Of a stretch of 64,000 nt of DNA, positions 18,301 to 33,300 are shown piece after piece (position 1 is the stretch's first letter; each line of letters opens with the position of its first letter). The DNA is from Gordonia sp. OPL2. Its GTDB lineage: Bacteria > Actinomycetota > Actinomycetes > Mycobacteriales > Mycobacteriaceae. The notes under the pieces were generated by a model that had not been told where the DNA came from, did no database searches, and was given only the letters and a program-made list of their open reading frames with translations. The DNA is taken from contig NZ_RKME01000014.1 in assembly GCF_003797825.1 (NCBI RefSeq), positions 62,001-126,000 of the forward strand, in the 5' to 3' direction. Made by a program: the position numbers and the translations under genes.

Positions 18301-21300
18301 GGCGCCGACATCACCGAGGCGTTGGTCACGGTCGTCCCCGAGGCATTCGCCGGCCATGTCAACGACGCGTTGCTCGCCGCGCTGGCCCGTGCCGTGCGGT
18401 CGTGGCAACGGGCGAACGGGATCGCCGACGAGTCCCCGGTGGGGGTGCTCCTCGAGGGGCACGGCCGGTACGAGGAACTCGTCGCGTCCGGCCTGGACCC
18501 GCGACGCGCGGACCTGTCGCGCACCGTCGGGTGGTTCACCACGATCGCACCGATGAGTCTGGATCCGTCCGATGACGCGGTCCATGCCGTGAAGGCGGCC
18601 AAGGAGGAACGCCTCGGACAGCCCCACCGAGGCGTCGGATTCGGTCTGCTGCGCTTCGGTGGCGACGACCGGCTGGCCGGCCGGGCGCTGCCGTCGATCG
18701 GTTTCAACTTCTTCGGTGCCGGCGGTCGTGCCGCCTCCGACGACGATCTCGTGGTGCCGTTCATGGTCGATCCCGACGCCCCCGTCCTCCCGGCCACCGT
18801 GTCCGGAGCGATGGCGGCGATGAACGTCTTGACCGTCAACGTCGGCACCCGGCCGACGGCTGCGGGTCGCGAACTCTCCGCGGACTTCCTGTTCGCCGAG
18901 GGCATCCTCACCGTCGAGGACGTCGAGGGGATCGCCGACAGGTGGTCGGCCGAGTTGGCCGCGATCGTCGACGTCGTCGCGCACGGTGTCGTCGGACCGT
19001 CGCCGTCCGATGTGCCGGGAACCGGTGTGACACAGGCGGATCTGGATCGGATCGCCGCGGAGGCGCCGGGCGCGGCGATCTGGCCGCTGTCCCCGCTGCA
19101 GAACGGCCTGTACCTGCAGTCCGCGCTCGCCGGAGCCGACGCCGTCGACGTCTACGTGAGCCAGGCGGTGCTGCGTCTGCGCGGCGACGTCGACGAGTCA
19201 CGCCTGAGGTCGGCGGTCGACGCGCTCGTCGCGCACCATCGGGTGTTGCGGTCGGGGTTCTCCCAGACCGAGAGCGGCGCGGTGGTCGCCGTGGTCCGCG
19301 ACGAGGTCGACGTGCCCTGGCGGACGGTCGATCTGGGATCGGTGGCCGACGACGAACGCCGCACGCGTGTCGAGGAGATCACCGCCGCACAGCGCGTCGA
19401 GCCGTTCGACCTGGCGTCACCGCCGCTGCTGCGCGTGGTCCTGGTGCGCGACGACGCGGGTGTGAGTGTCGTGATCACGAACCACCACATCCTCTTCGAC
19501 GGATGGTCCGGCCCGCTCGTCCTGGCCGACCTGCTCGCGCTGTATGCGTCCGGAGCGACCTACACCGCTCAGATCGCAACCGGCAGCGGTGATTTCGAGG
19601 ACTACCTTCGACACATCGCGACCGCCGACGACGCCGCGGGACTCGCCGCGTGGCGGGAGGTGCTCGCGCCGGTGGAGGGCCCCACCCTGGTGGCCCCGGG
19701 GGTCGAGGCGACGCTGGATGCGTTGCCGCGCAACCACGCCGTCGTCGTCGACGCCGAGCTGACCGCGGCCATCGACTCGCTCGCGCGCGCCGAGGGCGCC
19801 ACCGTGGCCACCGTCCTGCAGTTCGCCTGGGCGGTGCTGGTGTCACGTCTGACGGGCAACCGGGTCGTCACCTTCGGTGAGACGGTGTCCGGCCGTCCGG
19901 CCGATCTCGAGGGTGTCGAGTCGATGGTGGGCCTGTTCATCAACACGCTGCCCGCCGTGGTGGACGTCGACCCGAAGGCCTCGGTCGCCGAAGTGCTGCG
20001 TGCCCTGCAGGCGGCGAAGGTGTCGGTTCTCGACCACCAGCATCTGGGCCTGCCCGACCTGACCGCGCTCACGAACGTCCCGAGTCTGTTCGACACGCTG
20101 ACCGTGCACGAGTCCTATCCGGTCGACACCGAGTCGCTCGCGACCACCGACGCCGCACTCACCGGTGGCCTCGACATCGCCGAGGCCGTCGTCAGCGACT
20201 CGACGCACTACCCGCTGAACATGATCACCTCGCCGATGGGCGACGAGCTGTCGATCACGCTGAAGTACCTGCCGGAGGCGTTCACCGACGAGCAGATCCG
20301 CGTGTTCGCGGACGCGGTGGTCGAGATCCTGCGTGCCGCGGCATCGGCGCCCGGGACACTTGTCGCCGACGTACCGCTGCTCACCGCCGACGCCCGAGCG
20401 GTGATCGCCGATCGCTCGGTCGGCGACGATGTCGCCGTGCCCGCCGGGTCGGTAGCCGATGCCGTTGCCGCACAGATTCTCCGGACGCCGGACGACGACG
20501 CGGTGCTGTTCGAGGGCCGAACCCTGACCTATCGCGAGTTCGGCGCGCGCATCTCCACACTGGCCCGAGAGCTCATCGGGGCCGGCGTCGCACCGGGAGT
20601 GGCCGTGGGTGTGTCGATGGACCGCTCGGTGGAACTCGTCGTTGCGATCCACGCGATCGTCGCCGCCGGCGGCCAGTATGTGCCGATCGATCCGACCGTG
20701 CCGGCCGATCGCGTGCAGTACATGGTCGAGACCGCGGATGTCGGTGTGGTGCTGGTCCGTTCGGGCGTGGTGCCGTCGTCGGTGGCCGACCTCGGTGACA
20801 CGGTCCGGATCGTCGACGTCGACACCTCGGGTGACGTCGAGGAGTCGGCCGGTCCGGTGACCGACGCCGAACGTCTCGCGCCGCTGCGTCCGCAGGACGC
20901 CGTGTACACGCTGTTCACGTCCGGTTCGACGGGACGGCCGAAGGGCGTGACGGTGTCGCACGCGTCGGTGGCCAACCGGCTCTGGTGGGGCCTCGATCAG
21001 TACCCGTGGTCATCGGGTGATCGGGTCGTGCTCAAGACCCCGTTCACCTTCGACGTGTCGGTGCCGGAGCTGTTCGCGCCGGTGATGGCCGGCGCGACCA
21101 TCGTCGTGGCGCGCGCGGGTGGTCACGCCGACCCCGTGTACATCGCCGATCTCGTGGCGTCCGAACGCGCGACGTCGGTGCACTTCGTGCCGTCGATGCT
21201 GTCGGTGTTCCTCGATGTCGTCCCGGCGGAGAAGATCTCGGCGCTGGATTCGGTGCGGTGGCTGTTCTGTTCGGGTGAGGCGCTGCCGCCGTCGGTCGTC

Positions 21301-24300
21301 GCGCATGCACACGAGTTGTTGCCGCAGGCGTCCATCGTCAACCTGTTCGGGCCGACGGAGGCGGCGGTCGAGGTGGCCTACGTCGATGTGACCGAGGCGG
21401 CCGACGTGGTGCCGATCGGTGTGCCGGTGTGGAACACGTCGACCTTTGTGCTCGATGCGCGACTGCGGCTCGTGCCGCCGGGCGTACCGGGTGAGTTGTA
21501 CCTGGGCGGCGTGCAGGTGGCGCGTGGCTATGCCTCCCGGCCGGGCCTGACCGCCGAACGCTTCGTCGCGGATCCCTACGGCTCCGATGGGTCACGGTTG
21601 TACCGGACGGGTGATCTCGTCCGGTGGGACACCTCGGGATGGATCGAGTATCTCGGACGGACGGACTTTCAGGTCAAGCTACGCGGTCAGCGTATCGAGC
21701 TGGGTGAGATCGAGTCGGTCGTCGCGTCGGCGCCCGGTGTCGTGCACGCGGCCTGCACCGTCATCGAGACCCCCGGTGGGGGACAGCATCTGGTCGCCTA
21801 CGTGGCGCCGTCGACGGTCGACGAGCAGGCCGTACGGGCCGCCGTCGCGGAGTCGTTGCCGGAGTACATGCGTCCGTCGGTGTGGATGTTGCTCGACGAC
21901 ATCGCCCTCAACAGTGCGGGCAAGCTCGACCGGCGGGCTTTGCCGGCCCCGGTCTTCGAGGCGGCGGAGTATGTCGCGCCGTCGACCGATGCGCAGGCGC
22001 GGGTGGCGGCGGTGGTCGCCGACGTGCTCGGTGTTGAGCGGGTCAGCGTGACGGAATCGTTCTTCGACATCGGCGGGAACTCGTTGTCGGCGATGCGCGT
22101 CGCCGCGCGGGTCGGCGAGGAGTTCGGTGCCGACGTGTCGGTGCGGGACATCTTCGGAGCGCCGACCGTGCGCGATCTGGCGGCCGTGGTCGTCGGACGT
22201 GAGGCGGGACTGCCGCCGCTCGTGGCGGTCTCACCGCGACCGGCGCCGATCCCGTTGTCGTTCGCGCAGACCCGGATGTGGTTCATCAACCGATTCGAGC
22301 CAGGGACGGCGACCTACAACATCCCGGTCGTCCTGCGCTTGAGCGGCGCACTCGATGTCGACGCCCTGCGGCAGGCGGTCGCGGACACGGTTGTGCGGCA
22401 CGAGGTGCTGCGCACGACCTTCCCCGCCGTCGACGGGAGCCCGGTACAGGTGATCAGTCCGGCCGAGGACGTCGCCGATCAGCTGGACTGGGCGGTCGTC
22501 GGTGAGCCGGGAGAGCTGGAATCGGCCCTGACGACCGGCTTCGACGTCACCGCGCAGTGGCCGTTGCGGGTGCGACTGCTGCGCGAGTCCGACGGCGAAC
22601 ACCTGCTCGCCGTCGTCGCGCATCACATCGCGTCCGACGGTGAGTCGATGCTGCCGCTCGTCACCGACATGGTCGCCGCCTATCAGGCGCGCTCGGTTGG
22701 TGAGGAGCCGCAGTTCGCCCCGCTGGCAGTGCAATTCGCCGACTACGCGCTGTGGCAGCACACCGCACTCGGTTCGCCTGATGCGGCGGAGTCTGTGCTC
22801 GGGCGTCAGGTGGCGTACTGGCGGCAGCAGCTCGCCGGGGTCCCGGACGTGCTCGAGTTGCCCGCCGACCGGGAGCGACCGGCGGTCGCGTCGCACCAGG
22901 GTGCCCGCGTCCGGTTCACCCTTCCGGCAGAGCTCGGTGAGCGTGTGGGGGAGGTGGCCCGGCAGTACGGGGTCACCCCGTTCATGGTGGTGCACGCCGG
23001 ACTCTCGGTGCTGCTCGCGCGCCTCTCGGCCACCGACGACATCACGATCGCCACCCCGATCGCCGGACGTGGCTCGGCAGCGCTCGACCCGCTCGTCGGC
23101 ATGTTCGTCAACACCCTGGTCCTGCGGACCGGGGTCGCGCCGTCGACCAGCTTCGCCGAGGTGCTCGACGATGTCCGAGTGACCGATCTCGACGCCTTCG
23201 CCCACGCCGACATCCCGTTCGAGACGGTGGTCGAGGCGGTCAACCCGACACGGTCGGAGGGTTTCGCGCCGCTGGCGCAGGTCATGCTGTCGTTCGACCC
23301 GGCGGCATCCGCGGAGGACGCCGACATCGCGGTCGCCGGACTGTCCGTCCGGTCGATCGAACCGTCGTGGGTCCCCGCGCAACTCGACCTCTCGGTGACC
23401 GTCGGTTCCGCGCCCGCCGGCGAGGACTGGGCGTGTTCGATCGTGTACGCCACGGACCTGTTCGACGAGGCGACCGTCGAGACGCTCTCCGGCCGGTTCG
23501 TCACGCTCATGACGGACCTCGTGGCGAACCCGGCTGATCCGGTCGGGGACGCGGTACTCATCTCCGACGCCGAACGGGGCGTCGTCGACGGCTGGTCGAC
23601 CGGAGCGGTTGTCGAGGTGCCCGAAGATCTCGTCCCCGATGTCGTCGTCGCGCAGGCGGCGCGGACGCCGGAGGAGGCCGCCCTGGTGTACGAGGGGCGC
23701 ACCGTCTCCTATGCCGAGTTCGCCGCACGCATGTCGGCGCTGGCGACCCAGCTGATCGGTGCCGGAGTGGGTCCGGGTGTGGCCGTGGCCGTCTCGCTGG
23801 ACCGCTCGGTGGAGATGGTGCTCGCGATCAACGCGGTGCTGGCTGCCGGTGCCCAGTACGTTCCCATCGATCCGGACACACCGCTCGACCGGGTCGAGTA
23901 CATGCTCGAGACCGCCGACGTCGGCGTGGTGCTCATCGGGGCCGGACGCGCCGCGGTGGCCGCCACCGTCGACGGTGTCACGGTGATCGAGGTCGACTCG
24001 ACCGGCACCGTCGACCTGTCGGTGCCGCCGGTGACCGACGCGACGCGCCGGACCCCGCTGCGTCTCGACGACGCCGCGTACACGTTGTTCACGTCGGGTT
24101 CGACGGGACGGCCGAAGGGTGTGACGGTGTCGCACCGGTCGCTGCTCAACCGGATGCGCTGGTGCGTCATCGAATTCGAGTGGGGCGTTGGCCAACGGGT
24201 CGTCCTGAAGACGCCCGTCACCTTCGACGTCTCGGTACCGGAACTGTTCGGTCCGCTGATGTGCGGCGCGACGATGGTCGTCGCCCGTGCGGGCGGACAC

Positions 24301-27300
24301 ATGGAGCCCGACTACATCGCCGACCTCCTCGCGCGGGAGGAGGCGACGTCCGTGCACTTCGTCCCGTCGATGCTCTCGGTCTTCCTCGATGTCGTGCCCG
24401 CCGAGAAGCTCGCGCGCCTCGACCGTCTGCGGTGGCTGCTCACCTCGGGTGAGGCTCTGCCGACGCCGATCGCCGCGCGGACGCACGAGGCGTTGCCGCA
24501 CACCGAGATCATCAACCTCTACGGACCGACCGAGGCGACGGTCGACGTCACCTCCGTCAACGTGACCGGTACGGACAAGGTCACCATCGGCACACCGGAG
24601 TGGAACACCACGAGCTACGTCCTGGACGCGCGCCTGCGCCCGGTGCCGCCGGGCGTGCCCGGTGAGCTCTACCTCGGCGGCGTGCAGCTGGCGCGGGGCT
24701 ACGCCTCGCGTTCGGCACTCACGGCCGAGCGGTTCGTCGCGGATCCGTTCGGGAGCGACGGTGCCCGGTTGTACCGCACGGGCGATCTGGTGCGGTGGGA
24801 CCACCGTGGCGAGATCGATTACCTGGGCCGCACGGATTTCCAGGTGAAGCTGCGTGGTCAGCGCATCGAACTCGGCGAGATCGAGGCGGTGATCGCGTCC
24901 GCACCGGGCGTGGTGCACGTGGCGTGCACGGTTGCCGATTCACCGACCGGCGGACAGCATCTCATCGCCTATGTCGCGCCGGCGTCCGTCGACGAGTCCG
25001 CCGTCCGGGCGGTCGTCGCGGAGGCGTTGCCGGAATACATGCGTCCGTCGGTGTGGATGCTGCTCGACGACATCGAGCTCAACAGCTCCGGCAAGCTGAA
25101 CCGGAAGGCGTTGCCGGCGCCGGTGTTCGAGATCGGGGACTACGTGGCCCCCGCGTCGGACGACGAGTTCGCGGTCGCCGCGGTGGTCGCCGACGTGCTG
25201 GGACTCGAGCAGGTCAGTGTCACCGAGTCGTTCTTCGACATCGGTGGTAACTCCCTGTCCGCCATGCGTGTTGCGGCACGGGTCGCCGAGGCTCTGGGTG
25301 TCGACGTGTCGGTGCGCGATCTGTTCGAGTCGCCGTCGGTGCGCGATCTGGTCGCGGCGGTGACCGGACGAGAGCAGACGGTGGCTCCGCTGGTCGCCTC
25401 TTCTCGCCCCGAGCGGCTGCCGTTGTCCATGGCGCAGGCCCGGATGTGGTTCATCAACCGTTTCGATCCGGCGTCGCCGGCCTACAACATCCCGATGGCG
25501 CTGCGGCTCACCGGGTCCCTCGATCTCGAGGCCCTTGCCCATGCGGTGGGCGACGTCGTGGCCCGTCACGAGGTGCTGCGCACCGTCTATCCGCTCGACA
25601 CCGACGGACCCACGCAACGCATCCTCGATGCCGATGAGGCACGTGGTCTGCTGGATTGGCAGGTCGTCGACGACGAGACCGAACTGGCCGCCTCGGCGTC
25701 CCGCGGTTTCGACGTGACCGTCGACCTTCCGCTGCGCGGACGGGTCCGACGATCCGACGCCGACGCCGTTGACCTCGTCCTGACGGCCCATCACATCGCG
25801 TTCGACGGCTCGTCGACATCCGTGTTCGTCCGGGACCTGTTGAGCGCCTACATGGCTCGCGTCGACGATGCGGTACCGTCGGCGCCGGCGCTCGATGTGC
25901 AGTACGCCGATTATGCACTCTGGCAACGGGCCACGCTGGGCGCGGCCGACGATCCGACCAGCCGCATGGCGGCGCAGCTCGGTTACTGGCGTGAGCATCT
26001 GCGCTCGTTGCCGTCGGTGACCGACCTGCCGATGGACCGCGCGCGCCCGGCGGTCATGGAGACCACCGCCGGGGTGGTGTCGATGCCCGTCGACGACGGA
26101 TTGGCCCGCCGGCTGGAGGAGTTCGCCCGCGCTCAGGGCGTCACCCCGTTCATGGCATCCCATGCCGCGCTGGCCATCCTGGTCTCGCGGCTGGCGTCGA
26201 CGACAGACGTCGTGATCGGCACCCCGATCGCCGGACGGACCGATGCCGCACTGGGTGATCTCGTGGGCATGTTCGTCAACACCCTCGTATTGCGTACGCA
26301 GGTGGAGCCGTCGACGTCGGTGGCCGACTTCCTCGCCCGGGTGCGCGGCGAGGATCTCGAGGCGTTCGCTCATGCCGATGTGCAGTTCGAGGAGCTGATC
26401 GACGAACTCGCGCCCACGCGGTCGACGGCCTTCCCGCCGCTCGCGCAGATCGCCTTCACCCATGTGGACGGCGACCCGGGGGCCGCGGTGCTCGAGGCGG
26501 CCGGTCTCGTCGCACAGCCGCTCGATCTGCCCGACCAGGTGGCCAAGTTCGAGCTGTCGGTCGCGGTGACCGATCGGAGCGAGACCGCACCGATGACCGT
26601 CGACTTCGTCTACGCCCGTTCGCTGTTCGATGAGACGACCGTGCAGGGCTTCGTCCGGGCGTGGCTCCGCGTCGTCGAGTCGATGGTGGACGACCCGTCG
26701 GTGGCGGTCGGCGACATCGACCTGCTGACCTCGCAGGACGCGGCCGAACTGGCGCCCGTCCGGGGCGTTCCCGGCCGGCCGCCAAGCGTCCTGCGCGACA
26801 TGTTCGCGGCGGTCGTCGACCGTCACGCCGAGGCGACGGCCGTCGTCGACGCGTCCGGTACCTCACTCACCTACGCCGAACTCGACGCGCGGTCGAACCG
26901 TCTGGCGCGGTGGCTGATCTCGCAGGGCGTCGGCGTGGAATCGTTGGTGGCACTGGCCATCGGCCGTTCCGCCGAGCTGTTGACCGCCATCTGGGCGGTC
27001 GCGAAGACCGGGGCCGGGTACCTGCCCGTCGACCCGGCCTATCCGGCCGAACGCATCGCCCACATGCTCACGGATTCGGGAGTCCGCGTCGGATTGACGA
27101 CCCGGGCACACCGGCAGGAGTTCGGCCCCGAGGTGGACTGGACCGTCGTCGACTCCGACGGGTTCGCGTCGTACCTGGACGGTGTCGACGCCTCGCCCGT
27201 GCTCGCCGGCGAGCTGATCGGCGTTCCGTATCCGGACGCGGTGGCCTACGTGATCTACACCTCCGGGTCGACCGGCACACCGAAGGGTGTGCAGGTCACC

Positions 27301-30300
27301 GCGCGCGGACTGGAGAACTTCGCCGTCGCAGAGGTCGAGCGTTTCGCGGTGTCGCCGGGATCGCGGGTGCTCGGGTTCGCATCGCCGAGCTTCGATGCGT
27401 CGCTGTTGGAATGGCTGATGGCCGTCCGGGCCGGGGCCGCGCTGGTCTACCGTCCGGAGGACGCGCTCGGTGGCGAACCGTTGTCCGGGTTCCTGCGCGC
27501 GTCCCGGATCACCCACGCATTCCTCACCCCCACCGTGCTCGCGACCCTCGAACCGGAGACGCTGCCCGACCTCGAGGTGCTCGCCTCCGGCGGTGAGGCC
27601 GTACCCCCGTCGATGGTCGACCGGTGGGGTGCACGCGTGGCCTTCCACGACATGTACGGCCCGACCGAGACGTCCATCGTCGTCGCGATGAGTGGGGCGC
27701 TGCGACCGGGGACACCACCGACGCTGGGCGGACCGATCCCGGGAGTCGGCCTGCTGGTGCTGGATTCGCGCCTGCGGGTGGTGCCGGTCGGGGTCGCGGG
27801 CGAACTGTATGTGACCGGCGATGCGCTCGCCCGCGGATACGTCCGCCGCGCCGGACTGACCGCGGAACGGTTCGTCGCCGACCCCTTCGGCGACGACGGG
27901 GCCAGGCTGTACCGGACCGGTGACGTCGTCCGGTGGCGCCGCGGATCGACCGATGAGCTGTCCCTGGAGTACGTGGGACGCAGCGACGATCAGGTGAAGC
28001 TGCGCGGGCTGCGCATCGAGTTGGGTGAGATCGAGGCGGTCCTGGCCTCGCATCCGTCGGTGGAGTCGGCGGTCGTCGTCGGAGTCGGCGGATCGGTCGC
28101 CACCGCGCTGGCCGGGTACGTCGTCCTGCGCGACGACGTGGAGCCCGGCGCACTGCGGACATTCGTGGGGCAACGGTTGCCGTCGCACATGGTGCCGGCG
28201 AGTATCGCCGTGCTGGAGTCACTTCCGCTGACCCCGGTCGGCAAACTGGACAAGCAGGCGCTTCCCGAACCGGTCGTCGACCTCGCCGCCGAGTTCGTCG
28301 CCCCCGACACCGAGGCCGAGGAATCGGTCGCGCGTGTGTTCGGCGAGGTGCTCGGAGTCGAGCAGGTCAGCGTCGTCGACAGCTTCTTCGAGGTCGGCGG
28401 CAACTCGTTGTCGGCGACACGTGTCGCCGCCCGGGTGGCCGAGGTGTTCGGTGTGGACGTGTCCGTCCGCGACGTGTTCGAGGCGCCGTCCGTGCGTGCT
28501 CTCGCCGCGGCGGTGGCGGGCCGCGGAGCCGGCCTGGAGCCGGTGACGGCGGTCGTGCCCCGACCGGACCGGACGCCGGTCTCGTTCGCGCAGTTGCGGA
28601 TGTGGTTCATCAACCAGTTCGACCCGTCGGCCTCCACCTACAACGTCCCGGTGCTCCTGCGCCTCGACGGAGACCTCGACGTGGCCGCGCTGCGTGCCGC
28701 TCTCGTCGACGTCGTTGTCCGCCATGAGGTCCTGCGCACGACGTTCCCGGCGGTCGACGGGACCCCGGTCCAGGTGATCGCCCCGGCCGCCGCGGTCGAG
28801 GAGACCCTCGACTGGGCCGAGGTCGACTCGTCGGCGGGCCTCGAGGGAGCGGTGACCGCGGGGTTCGACGTGACCGATCAGTGGCCGGTGCGCGCCCGCC
28901 TGTGGCGGGTCGCCGACGGTGAGTTCGTGTTCGCCATCGTCGCGCACCACATCGCCGCCGACGGCGAGTCCATGGCCCCGCTCGTCGCCGACCTCATGGC
29001 CGCCTACGCGGCCCGGTCGGCCGGGACCGAGCCGGCGTTCGCGCCGCTCGAGGTCCAGTTCGCCGACTTCGCTCTCTGGCAACACCGGGTGCTGGGCTCC
29101 GCCGCGGACGCCGATTCGGTGGTCGGACAGCAACTCTCGTACTGGTCGTCGGCGCTGCGTGGCCTGCCGGATGTGCTGGAGCTCCCGAGCGATCGCGCGC
29201 GACCGGTCGTCGCGTCCCAGCGTGGCGATCAGGTGGCGTTCGAGATCCCCGCCGAGGTCGTCGACGGGATCGCCGCGGTCGCCGCGGCGCGTGGGGTGAC
29301 CCCGTTCATGGTGGTGCACGCCGCTCTGTCGGTGCTGCTCGCCCGACTGTCGGCCACCGACGACATCGCGATCGGTACACCGATCGCGGGCCGCGGCCGT
29401 CGCGAACTCGATGCCCTCGTCGGCATGTTCGTCAACACGCTGGTGCTCCGCGCCGACGTCGCTCCGGGAATGTCGTTCGCGGACATGCTCGATCAGGTGC
29501 GGGTGACCGACCTGGACGCCTTCGCACACGCCGACGTCCCGTTCGAGACGTTGGTGGAGCACCTGGATCCGGTGCGGTCGGAGGCGTTCGCCCCGCTGAC
29601 GCAGATCCTGCTCACGTTCCATCAGTCGACGCTGCCCGAGTTCTCGACGGCGCTGGGGGAGTCCGCGGCGGGTGCGACGACCACCGTCGGCGGACTGTCG
29701 ATCACGCCGGTCGAGGCGCCCGAGACGCCGGCGAAGGTGGATCTCACGTTCGCCGTCGCCGGCGGGACGAGCGGACAGGCGTGGCCGGCGCAGATCGTCT
29801 ACGCAACCGACCTGTTCGACGAGGCGACGATCGTGGCGATGGCCCAGCGATTCGTCCGGGTGCTGACCGCGCTCGTCGACGAGCCGACGGCGCCGGTCGG
29901 CGATGTCGAGCTGCTCTCCACCACGGAGTCGAGTGATCTGGCGGCGCTGCCCGCGCCGGTGACGACGACGGCGAACACCGATCGCACCCTGCTCGATCTG
30001 TTCTCGGCGACCGTGGCCCGTCACGCAGCCCGCACTGCGGTCACGGCCGAGGGGACATCGCTGAGCTACCGCGATCTCGATGCGCGGTCGGATGCGGTGG
30101 CCGCGGGCCTGTATGCCCGCGGGGTCCGTACCGGTGACCTCGTGGGGATCGCGACCGCCCGGTCGGTGGATCTGGCGGTGTCGATCCTGGCGGTCCTCAA
30201 GGCCGGTGCCGGTTACCTCCCGCTGGACACCACGAATCCGGCGGATCGGTTGGCGTTCATCGTGTCCGATGCGTCGGTCGGCGTGGTGATCACCGATGCC

Positions 30301-33300
30301 GCCACCTCGGGACACGAACTGTTCGACTCACTGCCGGAGTCCGTGACCGCCGTCGACGTCGACGACCTGGCGACGACCGGTGCGGGTGCGGACGCACCGA
30401 CACCGGCCGTGCGCCCGTCGTCGCGTGCCTACGTGATCTACACGTCCGGCTCGACCGGGCTGCCGAAGGGTGTGGAGATCACCCATCGCGATGTCATCAC
30501 CCTGATGGACACCGCAGCAGGCGATTTCGACTTCGTCGAAACCGACGTGTGGACGATGTTCCACTCCTACGCCTTCGACTTCTCGGTGTGGGAGCTGTGG
30601 GGACCGTTCCTGTCCGGTGCACGGCTGGTCATCGTCGATCGCGGTCTCGCCCGCGATCCGGACGCCTTTGTCGAACTGCTGGCCGCCGAGGGCGTGACGG
30701 TCCTCAACCAGACGCCGTCCGCCTTCTATCAGCTGATCGACGCGCGCCGACGCAACACCGTCGCGTTGCCGTTGCGCTACATCGTGTTCGGCGGTGAGGC
30801 ACTGGGCTTCGAGCAGGTGCGGCGATGGTTCGACGACCATCCCGCCGACACCGCGCAGCTGGTCAACATGTACGGGATCACCGAGACGACCGTGCACGTG
30901 AGCTATCGCCCGCTCGACCGCGCCCTCGTCGCGGACGGCGAGGCCTCCCTGATCGGCCGGCCGCTGCACTCGCTGGCGATCCACATCCTCGACGATCGGC
31001 TGCATCCGGTGCCGCCGGGTGTCGTCGGCGAGATGTACGTGACCGGTGGACAGCTCGCCCAGGGCTACCTGGGACGAGCGGGACTCTCGTCGACCAGGTT
31101 CGTCGCGAATCCGTTCGATCCGAACGGCACCCGCATGTACCGCACGGGCGACCTCGCCCGTCGCGTCGGCGACGACATCGAGTACCTGGGTCGTGGCGAC
31201 TCACAGGTCCAGCTGCGCGGCTTCCGGATCGAGTACGGCGAGATCGAGGCCGCGCTCCTGGGCGTCGACGGCGTCACCGCGGCCGCCGCGAACGTCGTCG
31301 AGCTGCCCGGCCGCGGTGAGCAGCTGATCGGCTACGTCGTCATCGAGGCCGGTGCCGAGATCGATGCCCAGGTCGTGCGGGACACCGCAGCGCGAGCCGT
31401 GCCCGGGTACATGGTGCCCGGCCTGATCGTGCCGGTGGACCAGCTGCCGCTGACCGCGAACGGCAAACTCGACCGGCGGGCGCTTCCGCTGCCTGAACTC
31501 GACGCCGGCGGTGACGATTACGTGGCGCCGGAGACCTCGACGGAGGAGACCCTCGCCCGGGTCGTCGCCGGAGTTCTCGGTGTCGACCGGGTCAGCGTGG
31601 TCGAGTCGTTCTTCGCGCTCGGCGGCGACTCGATCCTGGCGATCCAGCTGTCGTCGGCGGCGCGGGCCGCCGGATTCGCGGTGTCACCGCGAGACATCTT
31701 CGAACACAAGACGGTCCGCGCGATGGCGGTGGCCGTGTCGACGGGAACCGACCGGCTGCCGCTGCTCCCCGAACCGGCCGGGAACGAGGTGACCATCCCG
31801 CCGGTGGCCGCGTGGATGCTCGAGCTGTCCTCGGCACCTGAGGATTTCGCGGACTTCTCGCAGTCCATGGTGCTGATGGCACCTGCGGGCCTCGATCTGG
31901 CGACCCTCACGACGGTGCTCGGCGCCGTCGTCCGGGCCCACCCGATCCTCTCGGCTCGACTGACCGCCACGCCGGACGGTTGGGCGTACGCACTCGGCGA
32001 CGGATCCGGGTGCGTCGTGGGCGAGGTGACCACCGGTGCGGCCGTCGGAACCCCCGACTTCGACGAGACCCTGCGCACGGCGCATGCCGATGCGCTCGGG
32101 CGGCTCGATCCGGCCACCGGCGTGATCATCTCCGCGGCCCTCGTCGTCGGCGGCGACGGAGCGCGAGTGGTGCTCGCCGTCCATCACCTCGGCGTCGACG
32201 CGGTGTCCTGGCCGATCCTGATCGAGGACGTCATCACCGCGTGGGGCGCGGTGACGTCCGGCCAGGAGCCGGCCGTGCGCCGCGAGGTGACGTCGGCGCG
32301 GGCATGGCATGCGGCGCTGGCAGACCGGGCAACGGATCGCGACGACGAGATGGCCTGGTGGCAGGCCCGGGTGAACCGCGAGCCCACCGATTTCGGCGTG
32401 CCGTTGGATCCGCGGCGGGACACGTTCTCGACGGTCGGCTCCGTTCGGGTGCGCGTCGACGCCGACGTCACCGAGGCGTTGCTGACGTCGGTGCCGGAGG
32501 CCTACACGGGCCACGTCAACGATGCACTGGTGGCGGCGCTCGCACGTGCGGTGCGCTCGTGGCAACGGGATCGCGGCATCGTCGACGACGCGCCGGTCAC
32601 GGTCCTCATGGAGGGCCACGGGCGCTACGAGGAGGTCGTGGGGCGCGGTGACGATCCGCACTCCGCCGATCTGTCGCGGACGGCCGGCTGGTTCACGACC
32701 ATCGCACCGACGGCCCTCGATCCGGCCGACGACGTCGTGCGGGCGGTGAAGGCCGCCAAGGAGGAGCGGCTGGGACAACCGGACCGCGGCGTCGGCTTCG
32801 GCGTGTTGCGCTTCGGCGCGGATGCCCGCCTGGCCGGTACGTCGTTGCCGTCCATCGGGTTCAACTTCTTCGGCGCCGGCACCCGCTCGTCCGGTGAGGA
32901 GGTCGTCGTGCCGTTCATGGCCGATCCGTCGGCTCCCGTTCTGCCGGCGACGGTCTCGGGTGCGATGACGGCGATGAACACCCTCACGGTGAACGTCGGC
33001 ACGCTGGCCGACCAGCACAGTCGCGAGTTGTCGGCGGACTTCCTGTTCGTGCGGTCGGTGCTCACCGACGACGACGCAGCCGACATCGCCTCGCGCTGGC
33101 GCGGCGAGCTGGCGGCGATCGTCGATCACCTGTCGACCGTCGGTGATCCCGGGCTGTCCCCGTCGGATGTCCCGGGAACCGGCGTCACCCAGGCCGATCT
33201 CGATGCCCTCGCCGAACGCTTCGGGGACTCGGACATCTGGCCGTTGTCGCCGCTGCAGAAGGGGCTGCACTTCGAGTCGGAGCTGGCGTCGACCGTCACC

